64,000 bases of DNA from NCBI GenBank assembly GCA_016871395.1, contig VFYV01000005.1, positions 42,274-106,273 on the forward strand. Reading direction: 5' to 3'. Within the stretch, counting starts at the first letter, position 1, and each line of letters begins with the position of its first letter. Below are positions 50,384 through 59,246 of this stretch, in pieces. The stretch is from Actinomycetota bacterium (GTDB taxonomy: Bacteria > Actinomycetota > Acidimicrobiia > Acidimicrobiales > Ilumatobacteraceae). Below the pieces are notes generated by a model. It was not told where the DNA came from and searched no databases. It worked only from the letters and a program-made list of their open reading frames with translations. Position numbers and translations under genes: made by a program.

Positions 50384-51768
50384 GCGAGCGGGTTCTCGTC
50401 TACGGCGTCGGCGTCACCGGCGTGGCCACCGCGAGAGCCCTGGTCGCCCGGGGGTATTCGGTCGTGGCCGCCGACGACCACGTGACCGCCGCCAAAAGTT
50501 CGTTCATGAGCGAACTCGGAGTCGAACTGGTCGAATCCCCTGATGATCGTCGACTCATCGACCTTCTCGACGGAGTCGACTCGGTCGCCCCGGCTCCCGG
50601 GGTTCCCGAGGGTCATGCGGTCCTTCGTTTCGCCGCCGCCAAGCGCAAGGCGGTGTACGGGGAATTGGACTTGGCCTACGAGTGGGAGCAGTCGCGTCCC
50701 GGGGGTGCCCGTCCGATGGTCGCGGTCACCGGCACCGATGGCAAGACGACGACCGTGACCATGGTCGAAGCGATGATCACCGCCTCGGGTCGTCGCGCCG
50801 TGGCCTGCGGCAACACCGACGTTCCCCTCGTCGAAGCCCTCGGAATGGACGTGGACGTCTTCGTGGTCGAAGCAACCAGTTTTCGACTGGCCTTCGTCGA
50901 AACGTTTCGCGCCCAGTCCTCGGCGTGGCTGAATCTGGCCCCCGACCACCTCGATTGGCACACGTCGATGGAGACGTACGAGGCGGCCAAGGCTCGGATC
51001 TGGCGCAACGTTGTCCCGGGTGACGTGGCGGTGGGCGTCGTGACCGACCCCGTCGTGGCGCGTCATCTGGACTCTTTGCGTTGTCGACGTGTCGAGGTCG
51101 GCGGGGATCGAGCGACCTATGGCGTGCGAGGCGGAGTGCTCGAGTGTCCCTCCGGAGAAATCATCGCCACGACGAACATGCGACGATCCTTTCCACACGA
51201 CATCTCCAACGCCCTCGTGGCATCGGCGTTGTGCATCGAACCGCGATTGACCTCGGTGGAGGCGGTCGCGGAGGCTCTTGGCACCTACGAAGCCCCCCAC
51301 CACCGAATCGAATTGGTTGCCGAGGCCGGTGGAGTGCGCTGGTTCGACGACTCCAAGGCCACGACGCCCCACGCCGCTCTCACTGCCATCGCCGGTTTCG
51401 AGAATGTGATCCTGATCGCTGGTGGTCGAAACAAGGGTCTCGACCTCGGTGTTCTCGCTGCCGCAACCGATCGCATCAAGGGCGTTGTCGCTATCGGTGA
51501 GTCGGCCGATGAGATCGAGCGAACCTTTGTCGCGCATCGTACGGTCCGACGCGCATGCGACATGGCCGAGGCGGTGGCCCAGGCCGCCTCTCTGGCCAAC
51601 TCCGGGGACACCGTGCTGCTCTCACCGGCGTGCGCCAGTTTCGATTGGTACGGCGGGTATCAGGAACGAGGCGAAGACTTCTCTCGTTGTGTCACGGCTC
51701 TCATTGCGAGCGCCAGGGGTTCGAAGTCGAAGAAGTCCTCGCCGAACAAGACAGGAGCACGAAAGTGA
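50380..51768 (+). CDS. murD: UDP-MurNAc-L-Ala D-glutamate ligase MurD
   Basis: A 462-residue Mur ligase with the N-terminal Rossmann-like fold (VLVYGVGVTGVATARAL), the ATP loop VTGTDGKTTTVTM (Asp where Asn is usual), the LNLAPDHLDWH block and DDSKATTPHAAL in the C-terminal domain. A lysine-rich tail (SKSKKSSPNKTGARK) is added. The GTG start overlaps mraY and the stop overlaps the ftsW GTG. Confidence 0.96.
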   Translation: MSERVLVYGVGVTGVATARALVARGYSVVAADDHVTAAKSSFMSELGVELVESPDDRRLIDLLDGVDSVAPAPGVPEGHAVLRFAAAKRKAVYGELDLAYEWEQSRPGGARPMVAVTGTDGKTTTVTMVEAMITASGRRAVACGNTDVPLVEALGMDVDVFVVEATSFRLAFVETFRAQSSAWLNLAPDHLDWHTSMETYEAAKARIWRNVVPGDVAVGVVTDPVVARHLDSLRCRRVEVGGDRATYGVRGGVLECPSGEIIATTNMRRSFPHDISNALVASALCIEPRLTSVEAVAEALGTYEAPHHRIELVAEAGGVRWFDDSKATTPHAALTAIAGFENVILIAGGRNKGLDLGVLAAATDRIKGVVAIGESADEIERTFVAHRTVRRACDMAEAVAQAASLANSGDTVLLSPACASFDWYGGYQERGEDFSRCVTALIASARGSKSKKSSPNKTGARK

Positions 51769-53012
51769 CGATCGCTATCGGTCAAAAGTCCCGCGGTAGG
51801 TCCAGGGGTCGCTCCGCCGACAACCTCGCCGATCGTCGTCAGGCGGCCTATGAACGCGCCCAAAGGATTCGCACGGGTGAGGGGGGCCTACGGTCTCGTT
51901 ACCAGGACGCCACGTCTCGCGATCCCAAGCCGGTGGGCTACTACGTCATCGCCGCGGTTTCGATCGTCCTCGTTTTGTTCGGTCTCGTGATGGTCATGTC
52001 GTCGTCGTCCATTTTCTCGTTCAATCGTGGTGACTCGGCGTGGAAGTACTTCCGCCGACAGGCTTTCTACGCGGGAATCGGTGCCGTGGGCATGACCTTC
52101 GCCTACAAGTTGAAACTCGAGATACTCCACAAGTTCGCCCGTATCGCCCCGTGGTGTGGTCTGGCCTTGATGTCGTTGTCGTGGTTTCCCGGACTCGGCA
52201 AGGAGATAAACGGTGCCCGCGCGTGGATCGAATTGTTCGATCAACGATTCCAGCCGTCGGAGTTCATGAAGTTGTTCATCATCATTCACGGAGCCGACCT
52301 CTTGTCGCGACGAATGGATCGGATGCACGATTGGCGGGTCACCATGAAGCCGTTCGGCTTCGTCGTAGTGTTGGGGGCAGTGATGTCGCTGGCCCAGAGC
52401 GACTTCGGCTCGTGTGCGGTCATGGTCGGCATCGGTTTCGTCGTTCTCTTTCTCGCCGGTGCCCCCTTTCTCCCCCTGTTGACCGTGGCCGGGGCCGGTT
52501 CGGCCCTCGGTGCGTTGATCATCATGCTGCGTCCCGACAAGTTCGTCCGCATAACGTCCTTTTTCGATTTTCATGAAAACCGCGAGCACTTGACCTATCA
52601 GGCGTACCAATCGTTGATCAGCCTGTCGAATGGCGGGGTGACGGGAATAGGAATCGGTGCCGGAACGGGGAAATGGGGTTACGTCCCATTGGCCCACAGT
52701 GACTTCATCTTCTCGACGCTCGCCGAGGAGATGGGCTTCCTCGGGGTGATCGGCCTCCTGACCTTGTTCACGTTCCTCATCTACTTCGGCTTTCAGGCGG
52801 CCCTGTCTTGTCGCACGAGTTTCGGGCGACTGTTGGCCGGAGGTATCTCCGGCTGGTTCCTCATTCAGATCTGCATCAACATCGGGGGTGTGGTCGCCAT
52901 CATTCCCGTCACCGGGTTGACCCTTCCCTTCATCTCGTTCGGCGGTTCGTCGTTGATCGTGTCGATGGTGGCCGCCGGTCTCTTGATGAACGTGGCTCGC
53001 CGACCTCGATGA
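51765..53012 (+). CDS. ftsW: FtsW, division SEDS glycosyltransferase
   Basis: A 415-residue polytopic protein with a basic cytoplasmic N-terminus of about 55 residues and about ten membrane helices. The SEDS signature PVTGLTLPFISFGGSS is close to the C-terminus, and LAQSDFGS replaces the QPDxG loop of many homologues. It polymerises septal glycan with FtsI. A long upstream open frame inside murD is a shadow; the GTG overlapping the murD stop (GTGA) is used. Confidence 0.95.
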   Translation: MTIAIGQKSRGRSRGRSADNLADRRQAAYERAQRIRTGEGGLRSRYQDATSRDPKPVGYYVIAAVSIVLVLFGLVMVMSSSSIFSFNRGDSAWKYFRRQAFYAGIGAVGMTFAYKLKLEILHKFARIAPWCGLALMSLSWFPGLGKEINGARAWIELFDQRFQPSEFMKLFIIIHGADLLSRRMDRMHDWRVTMKPFGFVVVLGAVMSLAQSDFGSCAVMVGIGFVVLFLAGAPFLPLLTVAGAGSALGALIIMLRPDKFVRITSFFDFHENREHLTYQAYQSLISLSNGGVTGIGIGAGTGKWGYVPLAHSDFIFSTLAEEMGFLGVIGLLTLFTFLIYFGFQAALSCRTSFGRLLAGGISGWFLIQICINIGGVVAIIPVTGLTLPFISFGGSSLIVSMVAAGLLMNVARRPR

Positions 53013-54142
53013 CCCGATTCGCGGTGATCGCGGGTGGGGGCACCGCCGGACATGTTTTGCCGGCGCTGGCGATCGTCGAAGGTCTGGTCGACCACGGTCA
53101 TCCCATCGGGGAGATCACCTACATGGGTGCCGAGCGGGGCATCGAAACTCGATTGGTTCCTCCCTCGGGAGTCGAGCACCATTTTTTCGACGTCGTCGGT
53201 CTGCAACGAGGGTTTTCGGCGCGTTCGATCGTTCGGAATCTCTCGTTCGTGCCCAAACTCGTGCGAGCTCGCCGGTTGGCGCTGCGCGTGATGCGAAACG
53301 ATCGACCGCGGGTGGTGGTGAGCGTGGGCGGTTACGCGAGCCTGCCGGCGGTGTTGGCGGCCCGCAAACTTCGAATTCCGGTGGTGGTCGTCTCCTATGA
53401 CCGGACTCCCGGTCGTGCGAGTCGCCTGACCGCGCGTTTCGCGGTCGCCACGGCCACGGCGTTCCCGGGATCCGATCTGGTACGTGCGCGATGGACCGGT
53501 GCCCCGGTTCGACGCGCGATCCGTGTGGTGGATCGTGTGGGCGATCGTCGACTCGCGCGAGAGCGCCTCGGAGTCCCGGCCGATCGATTCCTCGTGGCCG
53601 TCTTCGGTGGTTCACTCGGTTCTCGGGTCCTGAACCGATCGGTTCTGGCACTCGTGCGAGAATTCTCGGGTGATCAGACTCTGGCGGTGTACCACGTGGT
53701 CGGTGATCGCTTCATCGACGAACATCGACGCGACGGTGGCATCGAACGCGACGGCTCCGACGGCATCTGGTATCGCGTGATGGGTTACGAGGAGCGGATC
53801 TCCGACGTTTACGGAGCATGTGACGTGCTGATCGGTCGGGGCGGCGCGGGCACGGTGGCCGATGTCGCGACGGTGGGTTTACCGGCCGTCCTCGTTCCCT
53901 GGTCGGGCGCAACCCCCAAAGATCATCAACGCGCCAACGTGGCCTGGTTGAGCGACGCCGATGCCGCAATCCTGTTGGACGAGGATGACGTGTCGTCCCG
54001 GTTGACGATGATCCTCGGCGAGTTGCGGGGTGATTCGGCGGCCCGGCGGCGCCTCGAGACGAACGCTCGGGCGCTCGGCGAACCAAATCGTGGAGGCGCC
54101 ATCACCGATCTGATCGAAGAGGTCGCCGGAGTTCGGTCGTGA
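53009..54142 (+). CDS. murG: MurG, lipid II synthase (divergent)
   Basis: A 377-residue GT-B glycosyltransferase that adds GlcNAc to lipid I. Recognisable motifs: AGGGTAGHVLPALA, VSVGGYASLPAVLAA, FGGSLGSRVLN, GRGGAGTVADVA and DHQRAN. Two sites differ from typical MurG: the conserved HEQN region is SYDR at 129-132, and the ribose-binding Glu of 'TVAE' is Asp285. The overall fold and place between ftsW and murC still support MurG. The ATG overlaps the ftsW stop codon. Confidence 0.9.
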   Translation: MTRFAVIAGGGTAGHVLPALAIVEGLVDHGHPIGEITYMGAERGIETRLVPPSGVEHHFFDVVGLQRGFSARSIVRNLSFVPKLVRARRLALRVMRNDRPRVVVSVGGYASLPAVLAARKLRIPVVVVSYDRTPGRASRLTARFAVATATAFPGSDLVRARWTGAPVRRAIRVVDRVGDRRLARERLGVPADRFLVAVFGGSLGSRVLNRSVLALVREFSGDQTLAVYHVVGDRFIDEHRRDGGIERDGSDGIWYRVMGYEERISDVYGACDVLIGRGGAGTVADVATVGLPAVLVPWSGATPKDHQRANVAWLSDADAAILLDEDDVSSRLTMILGELRGDSAARRRLETNARALGEPNRGGAITDLIEEVAGVRS

Positions 54143-55536
54143 CATCGGCTCCCCTCGACCTGTCTGGTCGACGTCGGGTCCACGTGGTGGGCATCGGTGG
54201 TCCGGGAATGAACGCCATCGCGACCTGCTTGGTGCAGATGGGTCACGACGTCTCGGGGAGCGACATACGCGAATCGGACGTGGTGGAGAGAATGAGGTCG
54301 CTCGGTATTCGCGTCAACATCGGCCACGACGCATCGGCCGTCACGGGTTGCGACGCGGTTACCTCATCGACCGCCATTCCGACGTCGAACATCGAACGGG
54401 CACGGGCCCGTGAATCGGGTGTTCCCGATCTCTCACGAGCCGACATGTTGGCGGCCTTGTGCACACGTCGTCGCTCGATTGCCGTGGCTGGTACCCACGG
54501 CAAGACGACCACCGCGTCCTTGCTCGTGCAATCCCTGAAAGCCGCCGGACTCGACCCCTCGTTCGTCGTGGGGGCGGATCTGTTGGAGGAGGGTACCGGG
54601 GCACGCTGGACCGACGGCGACCTCATGGTCGTGGAAGCGGACGAGAGCGACGGGACTCATCTACGCCTTCCTTTGTTCGGAACGATCCTGACCAACATCG
54701 ACCACGACCATCTCGACCTCTACGGCGATTTCCACGGTCTGGTCCGGGCCTTCGAGGAGTATCTGAGTGGCGTGCCCGGTCCGCGAGTCGTCTGTATCGA
54801 CGACCCGTCGATCACGAGCATCGTGGCTCGTCGTCGTGACACCGAGTGGATCACGTACGGATCGTCCGCACACGCCGACTTCCGTTGGTCGGCAGTGGGC
54901 ACATCCAAAGGTGTCACGACCTTCGCGGTGCGCACCCCGTCGGGAGAGTCGCTCCTCGTCGAGAGCCCTTTGCGGGGAACCCACAACGTGGCCAACGCCA
55001 CCGCGGTGATCGCCATGATCTCGACCCTCGGAGTCGACCCGGCGGTGGCGGTGGAGGCCGTGGCACTGTTCGGCGGGGTCGACCGGCGTTTTCAGATCAT
55101 CGGTTCGATCGACGGAGCCACCTACGTCGACGACTACGCGCATTTACCCCGCGAGATCGACGCGGTTTTGACGGCGGCGCGTACGAGCGGGGATGGGTGG
55201 TCACGGATCGTGGCGGTTTTTCAGCCGAACCGATTCAACCGCATGGCGGTGATGTCGAACGAGTACGGCTCGGCGTTCACCTCGGCCGATGTGGTCGTGG
55301 TGGCCGACATCTACGCCTCGGGAACGACCCCGATCCCCGGGGTCACCGGCCAGCTGGTCGTCGATGCGGTTCGAGCGGCGCGCCCCGATCTCGACGTCGT
55401 GTACGAGCCCGATCGCTCACGCTTGCCAACCACGGTGTCGGCGCTCGTGCGATCAGGCGACGTGTGCATCTCCATGGGCTGTGGCGACATCGAAACACTG
55501 CCGAACGAGATCCTCGCACTGCGTGGTGCGCGGTGA
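54139..55536 (+). CDS. murC: UDP-MurNAc L-alanine ligase MurC
   Basis: A 465-residue Mur ligase that adds L-alanine to UDP-MurNAc. N-terminal VVGIGGPGMNAIA, ATP loop AGTHGKTTTASLL, EADESDGT, NIDHDHLD and the C-terminal DDYAHLPREI are all present. The GTG overlaps the murG stop. It precedes murB, the usual actinobacterial order. Confidence 0.97.
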   Translation: MTSAPLDLSGRRRVHVVGIGGPGMNAIATCLVQMGHDVSGSDIRESDVVERMRSLGIRVNIGHDASAVTGCDAVTSSTAIPTSNIERARARESGVPDLSRADMLAALCTRRRSIAVAGTHGKTTTASLLVQSLKAAGLDPSFVVGADLLEEGTGARWTDGDLMVVEADESDGTHLRLPLFGTILTNIDHDHLDLYGDFHGLVRAFEEYLSGVPGPRVVCIDDPSITSIVARRRDTEWITYGSSAHADFRWSAVGTSKGVTTFAVRTPSGESLLVESPLRGTHNVANATAVIAMISTLGVDPAVAVEAVALFGGVDRRFQIIGSIDGATYVDDYAHLPREIDAVLTAARTSGDGWSRIVAVFQPNRFNRMAVMSNEYGSAFTSADVVVVADIYASGTTPIPGVTGQLVVDAVRAARPDLDVVYEPDRSRLPTTVSALVRSGDVCISMGCGDIETLPNEILALRGAR

Positions 55537-56510
55537 ACGTCGACGCGCAGAGCGTTCGTCGTCTCCTCGGGGACAACGCCACGGTCGATCATCCGTTGGC
55601 GGCGCTGACGACCTATCGAGTCGGTGGTCCGGCCGCGGTGTTCGTGCGCGCCGACGAGGAGGAACAGTTGTCGCGGGTGGCCGAGTTTGCCGCTCTTCAT
55701 TCGTTGCCGGTGCTCGTGATCGGGCGGGGAAGCAACATGCTCGTCAGCGACCGCGGGTTCGCCGGCATTGTCGTTCAACTCGGGGACTTCGCGTCGAACG
55801 TGGAGGTTGTGGTCGACGAGGCGTTGGTGGTCACGGGGGCGGCGGTCCTCTTGCCGGTATTGGCCCGTCGGACTGCGGCCGCCGGCCTGACCGGATTCGA
55901 GTGGGCCGTCGGTGTGCCGGGAACGATCGGAGGGGCCGTGCGAATGAACGCCGGGGGGCACGGGTCGGACATGAAGGCATCGTTGACCGGGGCCCGACTT
56001 TTCGATTGGCGCGATGGATCGCTTCGTGAGGTTGCCGTCGCCGATCTCGAACTGCGCTTTCGGGGTTCGGCGATCGGCGACGACAGAGTCGTGCTCGGCG
56101 CACGTCTCGGCCTGGCCACCGGAGATCGGGATACATGTGAAGCCACGATCGAGGAGATCGTACGCTGGCGACGGGAAAACCAGCCCGGTGGGCAGAACGC
56201 CGGGTCGGTGTTCGTCAATCCGGTTCCCGGCGAGGTGACCGCGGGTCGGTTGATCGACGAGTGCGGTCTGCGAGGTCTGCGAATCGGCACGGCGTCGGTC
56301 TCGACCAAGCACGCGAACTTCATTCAAGCCGACGAGGGGGGACGCTCCGAGGACGTCGTTGCGGTGATGTCCCACGTTCGACGGGTGGTCGCCGACAAGA
56401 CTGGCCATGTGATGCGCACCGAAGTCCGACTGGTTGGTTTCTCCGATACCCATGACTTCGACGATGCGCGCTCGGTACCTTTTGCCGACGGAGGAGACGA
56501 TGCCCGCTGA
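55533..56510 (+). CDS. murB: UDP-N-acetylenolpyruvoylglucosamine reductase MurB
   Basis: A 325-residue FAD/NADPH reductase that makes UDP-MurNAc. It has TTYRVGGPAAVFV, VIGRGSNMLVSDRGFAG, VGVPGTIGGAVRMNAGGHG and the catalytic NAGSVFVNP region, plus the C-terminal KHANFI block, which places it with type II MurB proteins. The GTG overlaps the murC stop, and the 3' end overlaps ftsQ by 11 bases. Confidence 0.96.
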   Translation: MNVDAQSVRRLLGDNATVDHPLAALTTYRVGGPAAVFVRADEEEQLSRVAEFAALHSLPVLVIGRGSNMLVSDRGFAGIVVQLGDFASNVEVVVDEALVVTGAAVLLPVLARRTAAAGLTGFEWAVGVPGTIGGAVRMNAGGHGSDMKASLTGARLFDWRDGSLREVAVADLELRFRGSAIGDDRVVLGARLGLATGDRDTCEATIEEIVRWRRENQPGGQNAGSVFVNPVPGEVTAGRLIDECGLRGLRIGTASVSTKHANFIQADEGGRSEDVVAVMSHVRRVVADKTGHVMRTEVRLVGFSDTHDFDDARSVPFADGGDDAR

Positions 56511-57660
56511 CCGTCCCGTGGATCCGACGGGGGAGATCATCACCGACCTCGACGATGCCATTTCCGACGAGGTGCGAGCCGAACTCTCGGCGGTCTTCTC
56601 CGACGAGGCCGACACCGCGACTCCCGCGGACGCCCGAGCGGCGAGGGGAGGCCGCGCGTTGCGCACCGGGGATCGTTCCCCACGATTCAGCGGGCGCCGT
56701 TGGCTCGGTCGGGTTCGATCCACGGACGTGATCGACGACGGGGTCGAGGGCGCGAGAGTCATCAATGACCCGACCCGGTCGAAGTCGCCGCCGGTCAAAA
56801 CACCGCCGGTCAAAATGCCGCCGGTGAAAGCGCCGCCGGTGAAAGCGACTCCGGCCGCCAAGAAGCGAGTCGTCATCTCCGACGACGACTCCGGCCCCAT
56901 CCCGGCCCGATCTGCGCCGGGTGCGTTGCAATTTCGAAAACGCCGCATCGCCATTCGACGAGCCGCGGGACGGCGTCGGTTGCGCTGGTTCTCCATCGTG
57001 GGAATCGCCGTCACCGTGGTGTTGGTGATCCTGCTCCTGCTGACCTCTCCGATCTTGTCGATACGCAACGTTCAGATCGAGGGCAACGTGTACGCCGATC
57101 CCCTCGTGGTTGGCGAGGTGATCTCGGGCTTGAAAGGTGAGCCCATCTTGACCGCCGACCTTCGCGGGGCCGAGAGGCGACTCGAGGCGATCCCGTGGGT
57201 TCGCGAAGCGTCAGTGTCCTCCCACTTGCCCTCGAGGGTCCTCATCCAGATCGTCGAGCGTGACCCGATCGGCTTCTATCGTGCGGTCGACGGGTTCAAT
57301 CGGGTGATCGATCGTGAGGGGCGCGTGTTGGACGTCATCGAGGGTGATCCGACGGATTACGTCCCGATTCGGGGGACCGGCCCCAACCTGTCGGCGGGCG
57401 ATTCGGTGGCCCAACCGTTCCTCGGGGCGGCGCAATTGGTCAACGCCCTACCAAGCGAGCTGCGAGCGCGCCTGGTCTCCTTGGCGGTTTCAGCCCAAGG
57501 AGAGGTGTCGATGACACTGACCGACGAGGTGGAGGTCCTTTTCGGCCCGCCGAGCGATTTTCAAAACAAGTTGGTCGGAGTCGTGAACGAGATCAAAAGG
57601 CTGGGCTCGAACAGGTACGCCATCATCGACGTCTCCAGTGGAGCGCCGAGTGTGCGCTGA
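56500..57660 (+). CDS. ftsQ: FtsQ, cell-division POTRA protein
   Basis: A 386-residue bitopic protein. A long cytoplasmic region of about 170 residues is disordered and contains four PPVK repeats (about 97-116). One helix follows (about 167-187), then the POTRA domain (LSIRNVQIEGNVYADPLVVGEV) and the FtsQ beta domain. FtsQ recruits the FtsL/FtsB complex. GGAGG precedes the ATG, which lies inside the end of murB. ftsZ follows after 229 bases, a real break in an otherwise overlapping operon. Confidence 0.93.
   Translation: MPADRPVDPTGEIITDLDDAISDEVRAELSAVFSDEADTATPADARAARGGRALRTGDRSPRFSGRRWLGRVRSTDVIDDGVEGARVINDPTRSKSPPVKTPPVKMPPVKAPPVKATPAAKKRVVISDDDSGPIPARSAPGALQFRKRRIAIRRAAGRRRLRWFSIVGIAVTVVLVILLLLTSPILSIRNVQIEGNVYADPLVVGEVISGLKGEPILTADLRGAERRLEAIPWVREASVSSHLPSRVLIQIVERDPIGFYRAVDGFNRVIDREGRVLDVIEGDPTDYVPIRGTGPNLSAGDSVAQPFLGAAQLVNALPSELRARLVSLAVSAQGEVSMTLTDEVEVLFGPPSDFQNKLVGVVNEIKRLGSNRYAIIDVSSGAPSVR
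56788..56847 (+). repeat. Four in-frame 15-base repeats within ftsQ
   Basis: Units of 15 bases at 56788, 56803, 56818 and 56833 begin CCGCCGGT and encode PPVK plus one variable residue (T, M, A, A). The last two are identical. They lengthen the cytoplasmic linker of FtsQ and may vary in number between strains. Confidence 0.9.
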
Positions 57661-57889
57661 GTTGGTCAAGTCGTCCCTCCCAGTGCTCCTAGCAGGACTT
57701 TGTCCGAGCGCGGTGGTCGAGCATCCCCCCTTCGCCGACCTGAAAGTGGGAGACTTGACGCGCGAACAGGACCGGACAGGTCGTCCGGTCGGATGGACGT
57801 AGTTTTAGAGCGATCGAAAAGCGTGACCGAGACAGCAACAACAGGTCGTCGGCTACCCCGGTAGCCCAAAAGCGGAGGAGTCACCCAGC
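57661..57889 (+). promoter_or_regulatory. ftsZ upstream regulatory region with two inverted repeats
   Basis: This 229-base gap holds an eight-base perfect inverted repeat GACCGGAC/GTCCGGTC (57770-57777 and 57783-57790, five-base spacer), a seven-base perfect repeat GGCTACC-CC-GGTAGCC at 57851-57866, and GGAGGAG at 57874-57880 as the ftsZ ribosome site. TTGACG at 57755-57760 and TAGTTT at 57800-57805 could be promoter elements but are not at standard spacing to each other. The first repeat lies between them; the second lies seven bases before the Shine-Dalgarno and could mask it in RNA. Confidence 0.6.
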
Positions 57890-59011
57890 ATGGTTGGTGG
57901 ACAGAACAACTACATCTGCCAAGTCAAGGTGGTCGGCGTCGGCGGAGGCGGTGTGAATGCGGTGAACCGCATGATCGAGCGCAACCTGCGCGGAGTCGAG
58001 TTCATCGCGATCAACACCGACATCCAGGCGTTGATGACCAGCGACGCCGAACTCAAACTCGACATCGGACGGGAATTGACGCGCGGTCTGGGCGCGGGAA
58101 GCGACCCCGAAGTCGGTCGTCAGGCCGCCGAAGCGCACCGGGACGAGATCGAGGATGCTCTCAAGGGTGCCGACATGGTCTTCATCGCCGCCGGCGAGGG
58201 CGGCGGGACCGGAACCGGAGCCGCCCCGGTGGTGGCCGAAGTGGGAAAGAGCATCGGTGCCCTCACGATCGGCATCGTGACTCGTCCGTTCTCGTTCGAG
58301 GGGCGTCGACGCGCCGTGCAGGCCGATTCGGGTATCGCCAAACTCAAGGAGAAGGTCGACACTCTCATTGTCGTCCCGAACGATCGTCTCTTGTCCGTGG
58401 TCGACGCCCGCGACACCGTGATCGAGGCTTTCAGCCGCGCCGATGAAGTGCTCTACTCCGGGGTATCCGGTATCTCGGATCTCATCACGAATCCCGGCCT
58501 GATCAACACCGACTTCGCCGACGTCAAGATGACTCTGCAAAACGCTGGTTCGGCCCTCATGGGAATCGGCGTCGCCAGTGGTGACAGTCGAGCTCGTGAC
58601 GCCGCGCTGAAGGCGTTGTCCAGCAACCTGCTCGAAGCGTCCATCGAAGGTGCGCGAGGGGTCCTGTTGAACGTCACTGGTCCGTCCTCCATGACCCTCA
58701 TGGAGATGAACGAAGCCGCGGAGATCATCCGTGGCATCGCCCATCAAGACGCCAACATCATCTTCGGAACGGTGATCAACGACGACATGGGTGACGAGTT
58801 GAAGGTCACCGTGATCGCCGCTGGTTTCGATCGATGGGATAGCGCACCCGCGGCTCGTCCCACCGGACGTCCGACCGGACGTGGTGCCGCCGCGTCCCGA
58901 GAGAGCCGTCCGACCCCGGCCCCGGCGCCCAAGGACATCTTCGCCAGTGACTCGGACGTCCCGACCGACGATGGTGACGACGACTTCGACGTCCCGTCGT
59001 TCTTGAAGTGA
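57890..59011 (+). CDS. ftsZ: Cell-division protein FtsZ
   Basis: A 373-residue tubulin-like GTPase that forms the division ring. The N-terminal GTPase domain has [15 protein letters not shown] and the tubulin signature GGGTGTG at 104-110; the T7 loop NTDFADVKM is intact. A linker of about 45 residues rich in Pro, Thr, Arg and Ala separates the core from the C-terminal peptide DFDVPSFLK, which should bind SepF. There is no ftsA in the cluster, consistent with SepF being the membrane anchor. Confidence 0.98.
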   Translation: MVGGQNNYICQVKVVGVGGGGVNAVNRMIERNLRGVEFIAINTDIQALMTSDAELKLDIGRELTRGLGAGSDPEVGRQAAEAHRDEIEDALKGADMVFIAAGEGGGTGTGAAPVVAEVGKSIGALTIGIVTRPFSFEGRRRAVQADSGIAKLKEKVDTLIVVPNDRLLSVVDARDTVIEAFSRADEVLYSGVSGISDLITNPGLINTDFADVKMTLQNAGSALMGIGVASGDSRARDAALKALSSNLLEASIEGARGVLLNVTGPSSMTLMEMNEAAEIIRGIAHQDANIIFGTVINDDMGDELKVTVIAAGFDRWDSAPAARPTGRPTGRGAAASRESRPTPAPAPKDIFASDSDVPTDDGDDDFDVPSFLK

Positions 59012-59024
59012 CGCGGCGGGCGAC

Positions 59025-59246
59025 GTGCCCGCGTTCATCAACGTGGTCGATCGCCCCGGAGTTCGGATCATCCACTCCATGCGTCGCGACGGTGACTTTC
59101 ACCCTGGCTCACCCAATCTTGCGAATCGACGGGCATTCTCGCCACGTCCGAGGACCCAACTGACCCGAGACCAGGGAATCGTCGCGCGCGAGGCGACGCG
59201 CGACGTCAGGTGCGGGAAGAGTGGAGGCAGGCGCCATGACCGGTGA
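59025..59246 (+). pseudogene. Possible remnant of pgeF (laccase-domain) gene, or short ORF
   Basis: Between ftsZ and yggS, where pgeF normally lies, a 73-codon frame starts at a GTG 13 bases after ftsZ. Residues of about 10-45 (PGVRIIHSMRRDGDFH, then NLANRRAFSPRP) resemble, from memory, the N-terminal part of PgeF proteins (R...DGDF...RR..L). The 'W..L.QVHG' that should follow may survive as TQLTRDQGIVAR. The catalytic core is absent. It could equally be non-coding or a new small gene. Its end overlaps the yggS start by 11 bases. Confidence 0.3.

Noticed and set aside
56788..56847. CRISPR-like array
   Set aside because: The units are contiguous, in frame and without spacers; they encode PPVK repeats.
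55311..57068. 585-codon minus-strand frame
   Set aside because: Antisense shadow over murC, murB and ftsQ; it even includes the antisense of the ftsQ repeats (TGG-rich), as expected from a shadow.
57770..57806. Intrinsic terminator between ftsQ and ftsZ
   Set aside because: The eight-base stem is good, but the nearest T run (TTTT) is about 12 bases away and only four long. An operator or leader hairpin is a better reading.
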